A stretch of 64,000 nt of DNA from Paraburkholderia tuberum STM678 (GCF_902833905.1 NZ_CADFGP010000006.1:124001-188000), one strand, 5' to 3'. Shown: positions 1 through 8,266, counted from the first letter of the stretch. Numbers and translations are program-made. The notes: generated by a model from the letters alone, not told the origin.

Positions 1-1
1 G

Positions 2-223
2 CTTGCTGGCCGATGGTCCAACGAACGGGCGTTCTGGGACTGGGTGGCGCTGATTCAGGAAAACCCTTGTCACGGCGCCGACCACGCCGCGGCATTTATC
101 CGCGCAGTTTGCGGCATCGACAGTCGCGCGCAGCTCGACCACGACGCAGCGGCGCGCGCGAAGTTCGACCAGCACATCCGCAAGCCCTATGCGAAGTACC
201 GCGCGGCGGTGGGTTGCGTATAA
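2..223 (+). CDS. phage protein of unknown function, C-terminal part
   Basis: The window opens inside this reading frame, so only the last 73 residues are visible. The segment is open from base 2 to a TAA at 221-223 and reads like real protein: charged and helical, with Trp/Phe-rich text (RWSNERAFWDW) near the visible start and KPYAKYR near the end. The frame starting at base 13 in another register gives arginine-rich low-quality text and was rejected. It lies directly before the Q-like regulator, where lambdoid phages carry small nin-region or recombination-associated genes. I do not recognise the family; function unknown. Confidence 0.55.
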   Translation, partial: LAGRWSNERAFWDWVALIQENPCHGADHAAAFIRAVCGIDSRAQLDHDAAARAKFDQHIRKPYAKYRAAVGCV

Positions 224-261
224 GTGCGCATGTGACCGAAAACGACAAACACAAGGTGACT

Positions 262-837
262 ATGGAAGCGATCCGCCACGAAGGCATTTTCAAGAGCGCA
301 CACGAAGCGATCGTCTTCGCATGCAATTACACATCGCAGCAATATGCAATGTCGCCGATGGCAAAGTTGCTTCAGCGCGGCGCACACGGAAGCGGTCGCG
401 GCCTGATCGGTCTGGATGGCGCGGCGCAGTCTGGAATGGTGTTCGCCGAGCTCGATGGGCTCGACTACCTGCAGATGCTGATTCTGGTCGCGAGAAACTC
501 GCCGCGCAAAGAGCGTTGCGAGTGCACGCATTCGTGCTGCAGCGGTTGGAAACCGAATCCGATTTATCGCGATGCCGTGAGCCAGCTCACCGAACTGGTT
601 ATGCCCGTGCTCGGCAGCGCGTTTTCGTTCCGTAGGCATCGGTATGCCGTCGTCGACAAGTATTTCGGCGAAAAGCATGACATTAAGGCGATCGCCGAGG
701 ATCTCGGCTTGCCGCCGCGAACTGCCGATCGTCACGCTTCGGCTATCCGAAAATTCCTGAAGGATGCGGAAAAAGACGCATGGACGAAGTGGTATGAGCG
801 GCTCGACGCCGCCGGAATGTTGCTGCAAACCGCTTGA
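262..837 (+). CDS. Q-like late-gene antitermination/regulatory protein
   Basis: A 191-residue protein with a cysteine cluster (CECTHSCCSG, about residues 90-99) that could bind zinc, followed by a C-terminal helix-turn-helix-like segment (DIKAIAEDLGLPPRTADRHASAIRKFL). Zinc motifs plus a DNA-binding region are typical of lambdoid Q-type late regulators. Position supports this: it is the last gene before a strong promoter, a terminator and the packaging genes. The start at 262 is chosen because AAGGTG lies 4 bases upstream; an in-frame GTG at 232 would add ten residues. By analogy it would load on RNA polymerase at the promoter just downstream and let it pass terminators in the late operon. The Q assignment is inferred from layout and motifs. 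Confidence 0.6.
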   Translation: MEAIRHEGIFKSAHEAIVFACNYTSQQYAMSPMAKLLQRGAHGSGRGLIGLDGAAQSGMVFAELDGLDYLQMLILVARNSPRKERCECTHSCCSGWKPNPIYRDAVSQLTELVMPVLGSAFSFRRHRYAVVDKYFGEKHDIKAIAEDLGLPPRTADRHASAIRKFLKDAEKDAWTKWYERLDAAGMLLQTA

Positions 838-862
838 CTGGCGGGAAAATCCGCCATATAGT
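834..862 (+). promoter_or_regulatory. candidate late promoter (pR'-like)
   Basis: TTGACT at 834-839 and TATAGT at 857-862 are separated by exactly 17 bases, close to the sigma70 consensus. The -35 overlaps the stop codon of the Q-like gene. The spacer holds an inverted repeat, GGCGG (840-844) and CCGCC (851-855). In lambda-type phages the Q binding element lies at or near the -35/-10 spacer of pR', so this repeat is a candidate binding site. Predicted start of transcription is near 869. Confidence 0.65.
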
Positions 863-898
863 CCATTTTCATATACCGTACCAATGGTGCGAACACGA

Positions 899-928
899 AG
901 CCCGCAAGCGAAAGCAAGCGGGCTTTTT
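899..928 (+). terminator. rho-independent terminator (tR'-like)
   Basis: Perfect 7-bp stem AGCCCGC (899-905) / GCGGGCT (918-924), then a T run to 928. It lies about 30 bases downstream of the predicted start of the late promoter, so late transcription should stop here unless antiterminated, as at lambda tR'. Confidence 0.75.
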
Positions 929-942
929 GCATTGGAGTCGCG

Positions 943-1083
943 ATGTTCGATGTCGACACATTCGAAGCAATCAGCGAGCTGTTCCGGTGCTTCGCACGAT
1001 CGGCATGGCTGATGTCGCTGGCATTCGACGATGCCGCTGACTTCTTTTCGATTGGCGTCGACGTTCAAACATCAGGTGGCTGA
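943..1083 (+). CDS. small phage protein, 46 aa
   Basis: Short open frame starting at ATG 943, with TTGGAG 5 bases upstream (932-937), and ending at TGA 1081-1083, directly abutting the next ATG. The product is acidic and hydrophobic (MFDVDTFEAISELFRCF...), with no domain I can name. Tight spacing with the following small gene and the HNH gene supports translation as part of the late operon's first segment. Confidence 0.55.
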   Translation: MFDVDTFEAISELFRCFARSAWLMSLAFDDAADFFSIGVDVQTSGG

Positions 1084-1233
1084 ATGCAGAACAAGGTGTC
1101 TGTCTCGTTCGCTCGGTGGCTCAAACCGTACGTTCATCTGCTGGCCGTGTGCGCGGTGCTGTCTGGTCGTGTTCCTGATCCGGACAAGCTTGCAGCGAAA
1201 GTGCGTCGCGCAACGATCATCCGCATTCGATGA
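1084..1233 (+). CDS. small phage protein, 49 aa
   Basis: Starts at the ATG that immediately follows the previous stop codon and ends in a TGA that overlaps the ATG of the HNH gene (ATGA at 1230-1233), a sign of translational coupling. The product is basic at its C-terminus, with a hydrophobic stretch (YVHLLAVCAVLSG). It may be a short membrane-associated protein, but nothing in the sequence fixes its function. Confidence 0.55.
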   Translation: MQNKVSVSFARWLKPYVHLLAVCAVLSGRVPDPDKLAAKVRRATIIRIR

Positions 1234-1556
1234 GTCGCAGGCTGACGATGTTGCAGTCGCGCGTGCAGACGACAGCCTCACCGCGTGTGGCGACGCTCGA
1301 GCACAAGGCCGGCGCAACGCCACGGATTCGCGGCAGTCGATGGGTCAAGACCCGGCAGCGCATCGCCGTCGCCCAGCAGTTCAGCTGCCAGTCGTGCGGT
1401 CGTGCATGGCTGCCGTGGCGCGATCAGGTCGATCACACCACGCCGCTCGAGCAGGGTGGCAGCAACGATGACGCCAACCTGCAGCTGCTGTGCGATGACT
1501 GCCACACGGTGAAGACGACGGCCGAGGCGCGCCAACGACTGACCGGCCGGCCGTGA
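1230..1556 (+). CDS. HNH endonuclease
   Basis: A 108-residue protein with a complete HNH nuclease fold at the C-terminus: a zinc-ribbon CxxC (CQSC, about residue 53), the core His pair in QVDHTTPLEQGG, Asn in DANLQLLC, and CxxC plus His in CDDCHTVKT. HNH proteins encoded just before the terminase genes are common in cos-type siphoviruses, where they associate with terminase and are needed for cos cleavage or head maturation. The basic N-terminus probably contacts DNA. The start overlaps the stop of the preceding small gene by 4 bases. Confidence 0.85.
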   Translation: MSRRLTMLQSRVQTTASPRVATLEHKAGATPRIRGSRWVKTRQRIAVAQQFSCQSCGRAWLPWRDQVDHTTPLEQGGSNDDANLQLLCDDCHTVKTTAEARQRLTGRP

Positions 1557-1794
1557 TTGGCGCATTCGCAGCAACAATCGATGTACACAACGGCAGATTT
1601 GTTGCGGTTTGGTCGTGATTTCGCTGAAATGTTGCGTGAAACCAACAAATCGCAGTCGTTTGTTGTTTCCACGCCACATGCACCATGGGGGTGCAGATCT
1701 CTAGCGTTTCGGATGGCGGGAAACCGACCGTTCCCGCACGCGGACAAAAAATCGCCCTTTAAACGCCTCTCGGAAATCAAACAGGGGAAATCAA
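1557..1794. other. non-coding gap with candidate cos region
   Basis: No convincing gene. The stretch between the HNH gene and the small terminase is where cos sites of this phage type usually lie. It contains a GC-rich inverted repeat, GCACC (1680-1684) / GGTGC (1690-1694), followed by AGATCT, and A/T-rich runs around 1640-1670 and 1743-1760. Cohesive-end positions cannot be read from sequence alone. Confidence 0.3.
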
Positions 1795-2271
1795 ATGACC
1801 GGCAAAACCAATGGGCGCGGCGGTGCGCGGCCGGGTGCTGGTCGCAAACCCAAGCCGCAAAACGCCGAAATCAAACCGGCAAAAAATCAAACCACCAGCA
1901 GTCGCGGTGGTGCGCGGCCCGGTGCGGGGCGCAAGCCGAAGGCTGAGGCGAAGCCGAAAGAGGTCGCACCGCGCCGTGCGGCGAAGAAAGAAGAGTTGGA
2001 GCCGCAGGCGCACGGCGGCGCATTGAAGCGCACGAAGGCGGTCGCGGTGGCGATCGGCGATTGCGACATGTTGACGCTGATGCAAGACATCGCTCTCGGT
2101 CGCGTCGAGGCAACGATGATTCAGGTGCGCGCAGCGACTGCAGCGCTGCCTTTCCTCTACGCCAGGAAGGGCGAAGGCGGGAAAAAGGATGAGCAGGCCG
2201 ACCGGGCGCAGAAAGCTGCGAGCAAGTTCGGTGCGCTCGCGCCACCGCTGAAGCTGGTCAACAGGAAATAA
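1795..2271 (+). CDS. terminase small subunit
   Basis: A 158-residue basic protein directly before the large terminase (3-base gap), with AGGGGA ahead of the start. It would recognise the phage packaging site and recruit the large subunit. The N-terminal third is unusual: the segment RGGARPGAGRKPK occurs twice (about residues 8-20 and 37-49) in a Lys/Arg/Pro-rich linker, resembling AT-hook-like DNA-binding text. The rest (GDCDMLTLMQDIALGRVEATMIQVRAA...) is helical, as expected for the oligomerisation region. The assignment rests on position and general resemblance to Burkholderia phage small terminases. Confidence 0.75.
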   Translation: MTGKTNGRGGARPGAGRKPKPQNAEIKPAKNQTTSSRGGARPGAGRKPKAEAKPKEVAPRRAAKKEELEPQAHGGALKRTKAVAVAIGDCDMLTLMQDIALGRVEATMIQVRAATAALPFLYARKGEGGKKDEQADRAQKAASKFGALAPPLKLVNRK

Positions 2272-2274
2272 CGC

Positions 2275-3942
2275 ATGGAATGGTCGACTGCTTGTCCCGA
2301 TTGGGCCGAACGGCTCAAGACGGGGCGGTCGATCATTCCACCGCCAATCTTCCCCGAGCAGGCAGAGCAGGCGCTTGCTGTGTTCAAGGAATTGAAGATT
2401 GTGGACGCGCCGGGTAGCCCGACGTTCGGCGAGTCATCGGCGCAATGGGTCTTCGATCTGGTCGCGTCGATCTTCGGCGCATACGACGCTGAGAACGGGC
2501 GTCGCCTGATCACAGAGTGGTTCGTCTGCATCCCCAAGAAGAACAGCAAATCGACGCTGGCCGCAGGAATCATGATGACGGCCATGATCCTGAATTGGCG
2601 CATGTCGGCGGAATACGCGATTCTCGCGCCAACGATCGAGGTCGCCAATAACAGCTTCGCGCCGAGTCGCGACATGGTGAAGCACGAGGACGAGCTCGAC
2701 GACCTCTTCCAGGTGCAGGCACACATCAAGACGATCACGCACCGCACGAGCGGCGCGATGCTGAAGGTCGTCGCGGCTGATTCGAACACGGTTTCCGGTA
2801 AGAAGAGCGTCGGCACGCTGATCGACGAGCTGTGGCTTTTCGGCAAACAGCCGGATGCTGAGGACATGCTGCGCGAGGCGACCGGTGGTCTGGCTTCGCG
2901 CCCGGAAGGCTTCGTCATATACCTGACGACGCAGTCGAACGACCCGCCTGCAGGTGTGTTTCTGCAAAAGCTTCGATACGCGCGCGACGTGCGCGACGGC
3001 AAGATTGTCGACCCGTGCTTCGTGCCGGTGATCTTCGAGCATCCGCCCGAAATGATCGCCAGCAAGGAGCACCTGAAGGTCGAAAACCTCGCGATGGTCA
3101 ACCCGAACTTCGGATTTTCCGTCGATCAGGCGTATCTCGAGCGCGAGTTTCGCAAGGCGAAGGAAACGGGCGAAGAGTCGTTCCGCGGCTTCCTTGCGAA
3201 GCATGCGAACGTCGAGATCGGCCTGGCACTGCGCTCGGATCGCTGGGCCGGTGCGGACTTCTGGGAAGGCGCCGCGCGCGGGACGCGCACGCTAGACGAA
3301 CTGCTTGCGCGCTGCGAGGTGGTCGACGTTGGGATTGACGGCGGCGGCCTCGATGACCTGCTCGGGTTTGCTGTGGTGGGTCGAGAGCGCGGCACCGGCA
3401 ACTGGCTAGCGTGGTCGCATGCCTGGGCGCATCCGTCCGTGCTCGAGCGGCGAAAGTCCGAAGCGGCACGTTTTAACGATTTTTCTGACGACGGCGACCT
3501 GACGCTGGTCGAGCACATCGGCGAGGACGTCGCCGATGTCGCGGATCTCGTCAGCCAGTGCGAGTCGTCGGGTCTGCTCGACAAGGTCGGTGTCGACCCG
3601 GCCGGCATCGGCGCGGTGCTCGACGCGCTGGTCGATGCTGGTGTTCCAGAGGACAAGGTGATCGGCATTTCGCAGGGCTGGAAGCTCGGGGGTGCAATCA
3701 AGACGACCGAGCGCAGGATCGCCGAGGGCGCGCTGCTGCACGGCGGCCAACGCATGATGGCCTGGTGCGTCGGCAATGCGCGCGTCGAGCCGCGCGGCAA
3801 TGCAATCCTGATTACGAAACAGGCAAGCGGATCGGCCAAGATCGACCCGCTGATGGCACTTTTTAACGCCGTGTCGTTGATCAGCCTCAACCCGCAAGCC
3901 GGTTTTGTGATCGGCTCCGACTACGAATTCGTGACCGTATGA
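2275..3942 (+). CDS. terminase large subunit (HK97-type)
   Basis: A 555-residue packaging motor. The ATPase half shows a Walker A-like loop (CIPKKNSKST, residues 85-94) and Walker B followed by the catalytic Glu (TLIDELW, D184-E185). The coupling motif lies near LTTQSND (about 218-223). The C-terminal RNase H-like nuclease has acidic residues in VDVGIDGG (about 350-357), VGVDPAG and KIDPLMALFNAV. Length and motif order match the HK97/YmfN family. It cuts concatemeric DNA and pumps it through the portal. Its end overlaps the next small gene by 4 bases. Confidence 0.95.
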   Translation: MEWSTACPDWAERLKTGRSIIPPPIFPEQAEQALAVFKELKIVDAPGSPTFGESSAQWVFDLVASIFGAYDAENGRRLITEWFVCIPKKNSKSTLAAGIMMTAMILNWRMSAEYAILAPTIEVANNSFAPSRDMVKHEDELDDLFQVQAHIKTITHRTSGAMLKVVAADSNTVSGKKSVGTLIDELWLFGKQPDAEDMLREATGGLASRPEGFVIYLTTQSNDPPAGVFLQKLRYARDVRDGKIVDPCFVPVIFEHPPEMIASKEHLKVENLAMVNPNFGFSVDQAYLEREFRKAKETGEESFRGFLAKHANVEIGLALRSDRWAGADFWEGAARGTRTLDELLARCEVVDVGIDGGGLDDLLGFAVVGRERGTGNWLAWSHAWAHPSVLERRKSEAARFNDFSDDGDLTLVEHIGEDVADVADLVSQCESSGLLDKVGVDPAGIGAVLDALVDAGVPEDKVIGISQGWKLGGAIKTTERRIAEGALLHGGQRMMAWCVGNARVEPRGNAILITKQASGSAKIDPLMALFNAVSLISLNPQAGFVIGSDYEFVTV

Positions 3943-4124
3943 ATCCACTCGTTTTCAACATCTGCATCCTGCTCGGCTGGCTGATGGTGCTGGTCGGCGG
4001 CTGCATGCTGAGCGCGCCGATCGGTCTGATCGTGTCCGGCGTGCTGATGCTCGCGCTCGTGTTCGTCGTTGCGCGTTCCGTGGGTGTCATGTTGCCCGGC
4101 GCGCGACGCGAGGGTGATAGCTGA
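3939..4124 (+). CDS. small membrane protein between terminase and portal
   Basis: A 61-residue protein with two hydrophobic segments (about residues 5-24 and 27-50) and a short basic C-terminal tail. It overlaps the terminase stop (ATGA) and the portal start, so translation is coupled across all three. Function unknown; small genes at this position occur in several HK97-like phages. The hydrophobicity points to the inner membrane rather than the virion. Confidence 0.65.
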   Translation: MNPLVFNICILLGWLMVLVGGCMLSAPIGLIVSGVLMLALVFVVARSVGVMLPGARREGDS

Positions 4125-5392
4125 TGTTCATTTCGCGATTCCGGGCTGGCGCCGACGACCGCTCCGCGTGGGGAAATTTCTGGTTCGAGCCGGTGAGCGC
4201 ACGCACGAATTCGGGCATGCGCATCGGGCCGGACCGCGCGATGCAACTGCCCGTCGTGTTCGCGTGCGTACGCGTGCTGGCCGAGACGTTCGGCGTACTG
4301 CCGATCAAGCTCTACCGCTGCGGCCGGAACGGGAAAAAGAAGCCGGTCACGAGGCACTGGCTGCTTGATCTGCTTTGCGGCGCGCCGAACCAGTGGCAGA
4401 CGCCTTACGAGTGGCGCGAAATGATGCAGGGCCATCTCGCGCTTCGCGGCAACGCGTTCAACCAGATCGTCACCGCGCCGGATGGCTCCGTGCGCGCGCT
4501 GATTCCGAAGCATCCGGACGGTATGCGGCTCGAGCCACTGCCGGGCAAGTCTGAATTCGACTTCCGCTACAAATACACCGACCGCAACGGCAATGTGACC
4601 CATTACGCAGCGTCGGAAATCTGGCATCTGCGCGGTCTGTCGAGCGACGGCATCGTCGGTCTGAACCCGATCGAGCTCGCGCGCGAGTCGGTCGGACTCG
4701 GGCTTGCCGCGCAGGACTACGGTGCGCGCTTCTTTGCGAACGACGCGACGCCGGGCGGCGGCTGGATCGAGTTTCCGGGGACGTTTAAGGACAAGGCTGC
4801 GCGCGAGAACTTCCGCGAGTCTTACCAGAACGCCCAGGTCGGCATGAACCGCGGGAAGGTTGCGGTTTTCGAAGGGGGCATGAAGTGGCACCAGTTGGGC
4901 CTCACGAATAAGGATTCGCAGTTTCTTGAGGCGCGGCAGTTTCAAGTCGGTGACATCGCGCGCATGTTCCGCGTGCCGCCGCATCTGGTTGGCGATCTGA
5001 GCAAGGCAACCTTTTCGAACATCGAGCAGCAGTCGCTCGAATTCGTGATCTACACGATGACTCCTTGGGTCGCGCGCTGGGAATCGGCCATCAAGACGTG
5101 GCTGCTGCTCTCCGACGACCAGGATCTCGAGGTGCAGTTCGATTTTGCTGGCCTGCTGCGCGGTGACGCCGGCGCGCGGTCGATGTACTACCACAACGGC
5201 ATTCTCGACGGCTGGATGACCCGAAACGAGGCGCGCGAAAACGAGAATTACGAGCCGATCGAAGGCCTCGACGAGCCGCTGATGCCGCTGAACATGGTCC
5301 CGGTCAGCGAAGCCGGAAAAACGCAGCCGATCGAGCCGGAAAAGCCGACGCCGGAGCAGAAGCAGGAGCCAAAGGAGCCGGAAAACGTATGA
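4124..5392 (+). CDS. phage portal protein (HK97 family)
   Basis: A 422-residue portal. Family text is clear: MQLPVVFACVRVLAETFGVLPIKLYR near the N-terminus, the LRGNAFNQI strand, a WHLRGLSSDGIVGLNPI core, and FRVPPHLVGDLSKATFSNIEQQS in the clip/wing region. Twelve copies form the ring at one capsid vertex through which DNA enters, and which holds the terminase and later the connector. The C-terminus is a Pro/Lys/Glu-rich tail that overlaps the protease start by 4 bases, as in typical portal-protease-capsid modules. Confidence 0.95.
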   Translation: MFISRFRAGADDRSAWGNFWFEPVSARTNSGMRIGPDRAMQLPVVFACVRVLAETFGVLPIKLYRCGRNGKKKPVTRHWLLDLLCGAPNQWQTPYEWREMMQGHLALRGNAFNQIVTAPDGSVRALIPKHPDGMRLEPLPGKSEFDFRYKYTDRNGNVTHYAASEIWHLRGLSSDGIVGLNPIELARESVGLGLAAQDYGARFFANDATPGGGWIEFPGTFKDKAARENFRESYQNAQVGMNRGKVAVFEGGMKWHQLGLTNKDSQFLEARQFQVGDIARMFRVPPHLVGDLSKATFSNIEQQSLEFVIYTMTPWVARWESAIKTWLLLSDDQDLEVQFDFAGLLRGDAGARSMYYHNGILDGWMTRNEARENENYEPIEGLDEPLMPLNMVPVSEAGKTQPIEPEKPTPEQKQEPKEPENV

Positions 5393-6303
5393 AACACGAA
5401 CGATTTATCACCTGGTGCCTGTCGACGCCGTGGGCGCTGATGCCAGAGCGCATGTCCGCATACGCTGCGGTGCTCGCGCGCAGCGTGACGTCGGAAACCG
5501 TGGTCCGCGCGATCGAAGCCGGTGCCGCTGCAGGCGATGAACGCAGTGCCGGGCCGCGCTCGCGCGGCAATTCGGGGCGGTCGGGCGCGATTGCCGTGAT
5601 TCCGGTGCATGGCCCGATCGTGCAGCGAGCTAGCCAGATCGGCATGTGCGAAAGCGGGACGAGCTGCGACATGATCGGCGCGCAGATGGCCGACGCTCAA
5701 GCCGACGACACCGTTGCTCAGATCCTGCTCGACATCGACAGCCCCGGTGGCTCCGTTTACGGCGTGCAGGAGCTGGCCGCGCAGATCACGGGTTCGAAGA
5801 AGCCGGTCGTCGCGGTGGCGAACAGCCTCGCGGCGTCGGCGGCGTACTGGCTCGGCTGCGCTGCCGGCGAGTTCTACGTGACGCCCGGTGGCGAAGTGGG
5901 CTCGATCGGCGTGTGGATGGCGCACCAGGACTGGTCGAAGGCGCTCGCCGAGACTGGCGTCGACACGACACTGATCTCGGCGGGCAAGTTCAAGGTCGAG
6001 GGAAACCCATATCAGCCGCTCGACGCTGACGCGCGCGCGTTCATGCAGTCGCGCGTCGACGACTACTACAGCGCCTTCACAAAGGGCGTCGCGAAGGGTC
6101 GCAAGGTGCCGATCGATGCCGCGCGAAACGGCATGGGGCAGGGCCGTGTGCTCGGCGCCGACGACGCGCTCTCCGAAAAGATGATCGACGGTATCGCGAC
6201 GATCGATCAGGTGGTCGCGAACATGCAAAAGAACATCCGCGCCGCGAAAGCGCCGGCCAGTCGTCTGGCAGCGGCACAACGCGAGTTGCAGATCGTGGGC
6301 TAA
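5389..6303 (+). CDS. head maturation protease (S49/SppA-like)
   Basis: A 304-residue Ser-Lys protease of the phage S49 group. The core shows the oxyanion region DIDSPGGSV (about 115-123), the nucleophile in NSLAASAAYWLG (Ser150 by count) and the general-base lysine in SAGKFKVEGNP (Lys200 or Lys202). It probably cleaves the scaffold or the capsid delta-domain during prohead maturation. The following capsid gene has a helical N-terminal region consistent with a processed delta-domain. Overlaps the portal gene by 4 bases. Autocatalytic self-removal is expected from the family, not seen here. Confidence 0.92.
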   Translation: MKHERFITWCLSTPWALMPERMSAYAAVLARSVTSETVVRAIEAGAAAGDERSAGPRSRGNSGRSGAIAVIPVHGPIVQRASQIGMCESGTSCDMIGAQMADAQADDTVAQILLDIDSPGGSVYGVQELAAQITGSKKPVVAVANSLAASAAYWLGCAAGEFYVTPGGEVGSIGVWMAHQDWSKALAETGVDTTLISAGKFKVEGNPYQPLDADARAFMQSRVDDYYSAFTKGVAKGRKVPIDAARNGMGQGRVLGADDALSEKMIDGIATIDQVVANMQKNIRAAKAPASRLAAAQRELQIVG

Positions 6304-6377
6304 CACCAGCCCGAGCCGTTGGCGCCCGAAGGCGTTGACGCGTGGCCCGATGGCCGCGTCGGTGTAACCGCAAATCC

Positions 6378-6398
6378 ACCCGCTTCTGCGGGTTTTTT
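6378..6398 (+). terminator. terminator-like hairpin before the capsid gene
   Basis: Stem ACCCGC (6378-6383) / GCGGGT (6388-6393) with a 4-base loop, then six Ts (6393-6398). It lies inside the late operon, so it would lower or block readthrough unless transcription is antiterminated. It may also separate protease from capsid mRNA. Confidence 0.65.
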
Positions 6399-6414
6399 CA
6401 TTTATGGAGTCCAC

Positions 6415-7722
6415 ATGAGCAAGAATCTGCGCGAGCTGCAGGCTCGTAAGGCAAAGCACGTCGGCGCGATGCGCGCGATCACGGACAAGGCTGCGGCCGA
6501 AGACCGTGACCTCAACGACGACGAAGTGGCCGAGTTCGAAGCCGAGCGCTCCAGACTCGCCGGCGTGAGCGCCGCGATCGACCGCGAGCAGTTGCTGATC
6601 GAGGCCGAGCGCGGCGTCACGATCTCGGCGGCGGCCGGCGCGACGATCACGGTCAGCGAGAACATCGAAAGCGATCCGCGCCGCGGCTTCGCATCCTTCG
6701 GCGAGTTCGCCGCAGCAGTGCGCGGTGCTGCCAATAAGAACGCGGCCGCCGATCAGCGCCTGACGATCGGCGCGGCCGCGCCGGCATCCGGCTCGTACGC
6801 CAACGAAGGCTCCGGCGCTGATGGCGGCTTCGCCATCCCGCCGCAGTTCTCGGCCGACATCTGGAATATGTCGCTCGGCGAGGGCTCCCTCATCCCCATG
6901 ACCGACAACACGGAAGTGTCGGGCAATGGCATGGCGTTCCCGAAGGACGAAACGACCCCGTGGGGTGGTTCGGGTGTCCAGGCGTACTGGCAGAACGAAG
7001 CGGCTGCCGCGAATGCAACGAAGCCTATGCTCGGCCTCGACACGCTGCGCCTGCACAAGCTGATGGCGCTCGTGCCGGTGACCGACGAATTGCTCGCCGA
7101 CGGCGTGGCGCTCGGCAGCTATCTCAGCCAGATCGCGCCGGATCGCATCATGTGGAAGGCCAATGAGGCGATCCTGTTCGGCACGGGTGCCGGTCAGCCG
7201 TTCGGCTGCCTGAACGCAAAGGCACTCGTGGTCGTCGCCAAGGAGACCGGCCAGGGGACGGGCACGATCGAGCAGATGAACATCTCGAAGATGCGCAGCC
7301 GCCTGAAGACCGGCGAGCTGAAGAACGCCGTGTGGATCGGCAACCCCGACATCCTTCCGCCGCTCGAATCGATGACCGTCGGCCAGATCCCGATCTTCCT
7401 GCCGCCGGGCACCGGTATCCGCGATGGCGGCTACGACGGCACGCTGAACGGTCGTCCTCTGATTCTCAGCGAACACGCTGCGGCGCTCGGCTCGCAGAGC
7501 GACCTGTCGCTGGTTTCGCTGAAGGGCTATCGCACGATCACGAAGGCGGGCGGAATCGAGACGGCAACGTCGATGCACCTGTACTTCGACGCCGATCTCA
7601 CGGCGTTCCGCTTCATGTTCCGCATCGACGGTCAGCCGATCATCAAGGCGCCGATCACGCCGCCGGCCGGCAAGAGCACGAACAGCCGTTCGTACTTCGT
7701 CACGCTGGGCGCGCGCCCCTAA
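6415..7722 (+). CDS. major capsid protein (HK97 family)
   Basis: A 435-residue capsid protein. The N-terminal 100 residues are highly charged and helical (NLRELQARKAKHVG...DRDLNDDEVAEFEAERSRL), the scaffolding delta-domain of HK97-type capsids. The remainder carries family features such as GGFAIPPQFSADIW, the long central helix region and PDRIMWKANEAILFGTGAGQPFGCL. The start at 6415 is chosen because GGAG lies 6 bases upstream and an upstream extension would read through the hairpin. Preceded by the S49 protease that probably removes the delta-domain. Confidence 0.93.
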   Translation: MSKNLRELQARKAKHVGAMRAITDKAAAEDRDLNDDEVAEFEAERSRLAGVSAAIDREQLLIEAERGVTISAAAGATITVSENIESDPRRGFASFGEFAAAVRGAANKNAAADQRLTIGAAAPASGSYANEGSGADGGFAIPPQFSADIWNMSLGEGSLIPMTDNTEVSGNGMAFPKDETTPWGGSGVQAYWQNEAAAANATKPMLGLDTLRLHKLMALVPVTDELLADGVALGSYLSQIAPDRIMWKANEAILFGTGAGQPFGCLNAKALVVVAKETGQGTGTIEQMNISKMRSRLKTGELKNAVWIGNPDILPPLESMTVGQIPIFLPPGTGIRDGGYDGTLNGRPLILSEHAAALGSQSDLSLVSLKGYRTITKAGGIETATSMHLYFDADLTAFRFMFRIDGQPIIKAPITPPAGKSTNSRSYFVTLGARP

Positions 7723-7793
7723 GCGGGCCTTCGGATCCGATGGGCGCGGACTCGATCCGCGTCCCGTATCTGCTCACCATTCAAGGAAAGATC

Positions 7794-8231
7794 ATGCTGA
7801 ACATCAAGGCTACCGAAGCCCTCGCGGTGCTCGACTCGATCCAGCCGTCGAACCAGGCCGCTGGTGCGGAAACGACTGGCTGGGTTCCGGTCAGCGCGTT
7901 TCACAAGCTGCTCGCGGTGATTCAAGCGGGCACGCTCGGCGCGTCGGCAACCATCAACGCGAAGCTCCAGCAGGCGCAGGACGCCACCGGCACGGGGGCA
8001 AAGGACGTCACCGGCGAGGCAATCACGGCGATCACGGCCAGCAACTCGATCGCTGCGATCAATCTCGATCCGGCGCAGCTCGACGTCGCCAATGGCTTCT
8101 CGTTCGTGCAACTGTCGGTGACGGTCGGCACCGCTGCCAGCTTGACCTCGGCGCTGCTGCTCGGCTTCGCGCCACGCTACGCGCCGGCGTCGGACGCCAA
8201 CAACGCGTCGGTCGCGCAGATCGTCGGCTAA
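7794..8231 (+). CDS. virion protein after the capsid (possible decoration protein)
   Basis: A 145-residue Ala/Thr-rich protein starting at ATG 7794, with AAGGAAAG upstream. It lies between capsid and connector genes, where head-decoration or other minor head proteins are encoded. The text is beta-prone (FSFVQLSVTVGTAASLTSALLLGF) with no recognised motif. A structural role is inferred only from position. Low Cys and Trp content fits a small capsid accessory protein. Confidence 0.55.
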   Translation: MLNIKATEALAVLDSIQPSNQAAGAETTGWVPVSAFHKLLAVIQAGTLGASATINAKLQQAQDATGTGAKDVTGEAITAITASNSIAAINLDPAQLDVANGFSFVQLSVTVGTAASLTSALLLGFAPRYAPASDANNASVAQIVG

Positions 8232-8266
8232 ACGGCAACCGGGCGGCTCGGGCCGCCCGATAGACC

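Noticed and set aside
13..261. N-terminal extension of the Q-like gene from base 13
   Set aside because: The added sequence is arginine-rich and unlike a protein fold, whereas the neighbouring frame ending at 223 reads as real protein.
187..1068. Long minus-strand open frame
   Set aside because: Antisense to the Q-like gene and the late promoter; high-GC codon use creates such shadows. No family text.
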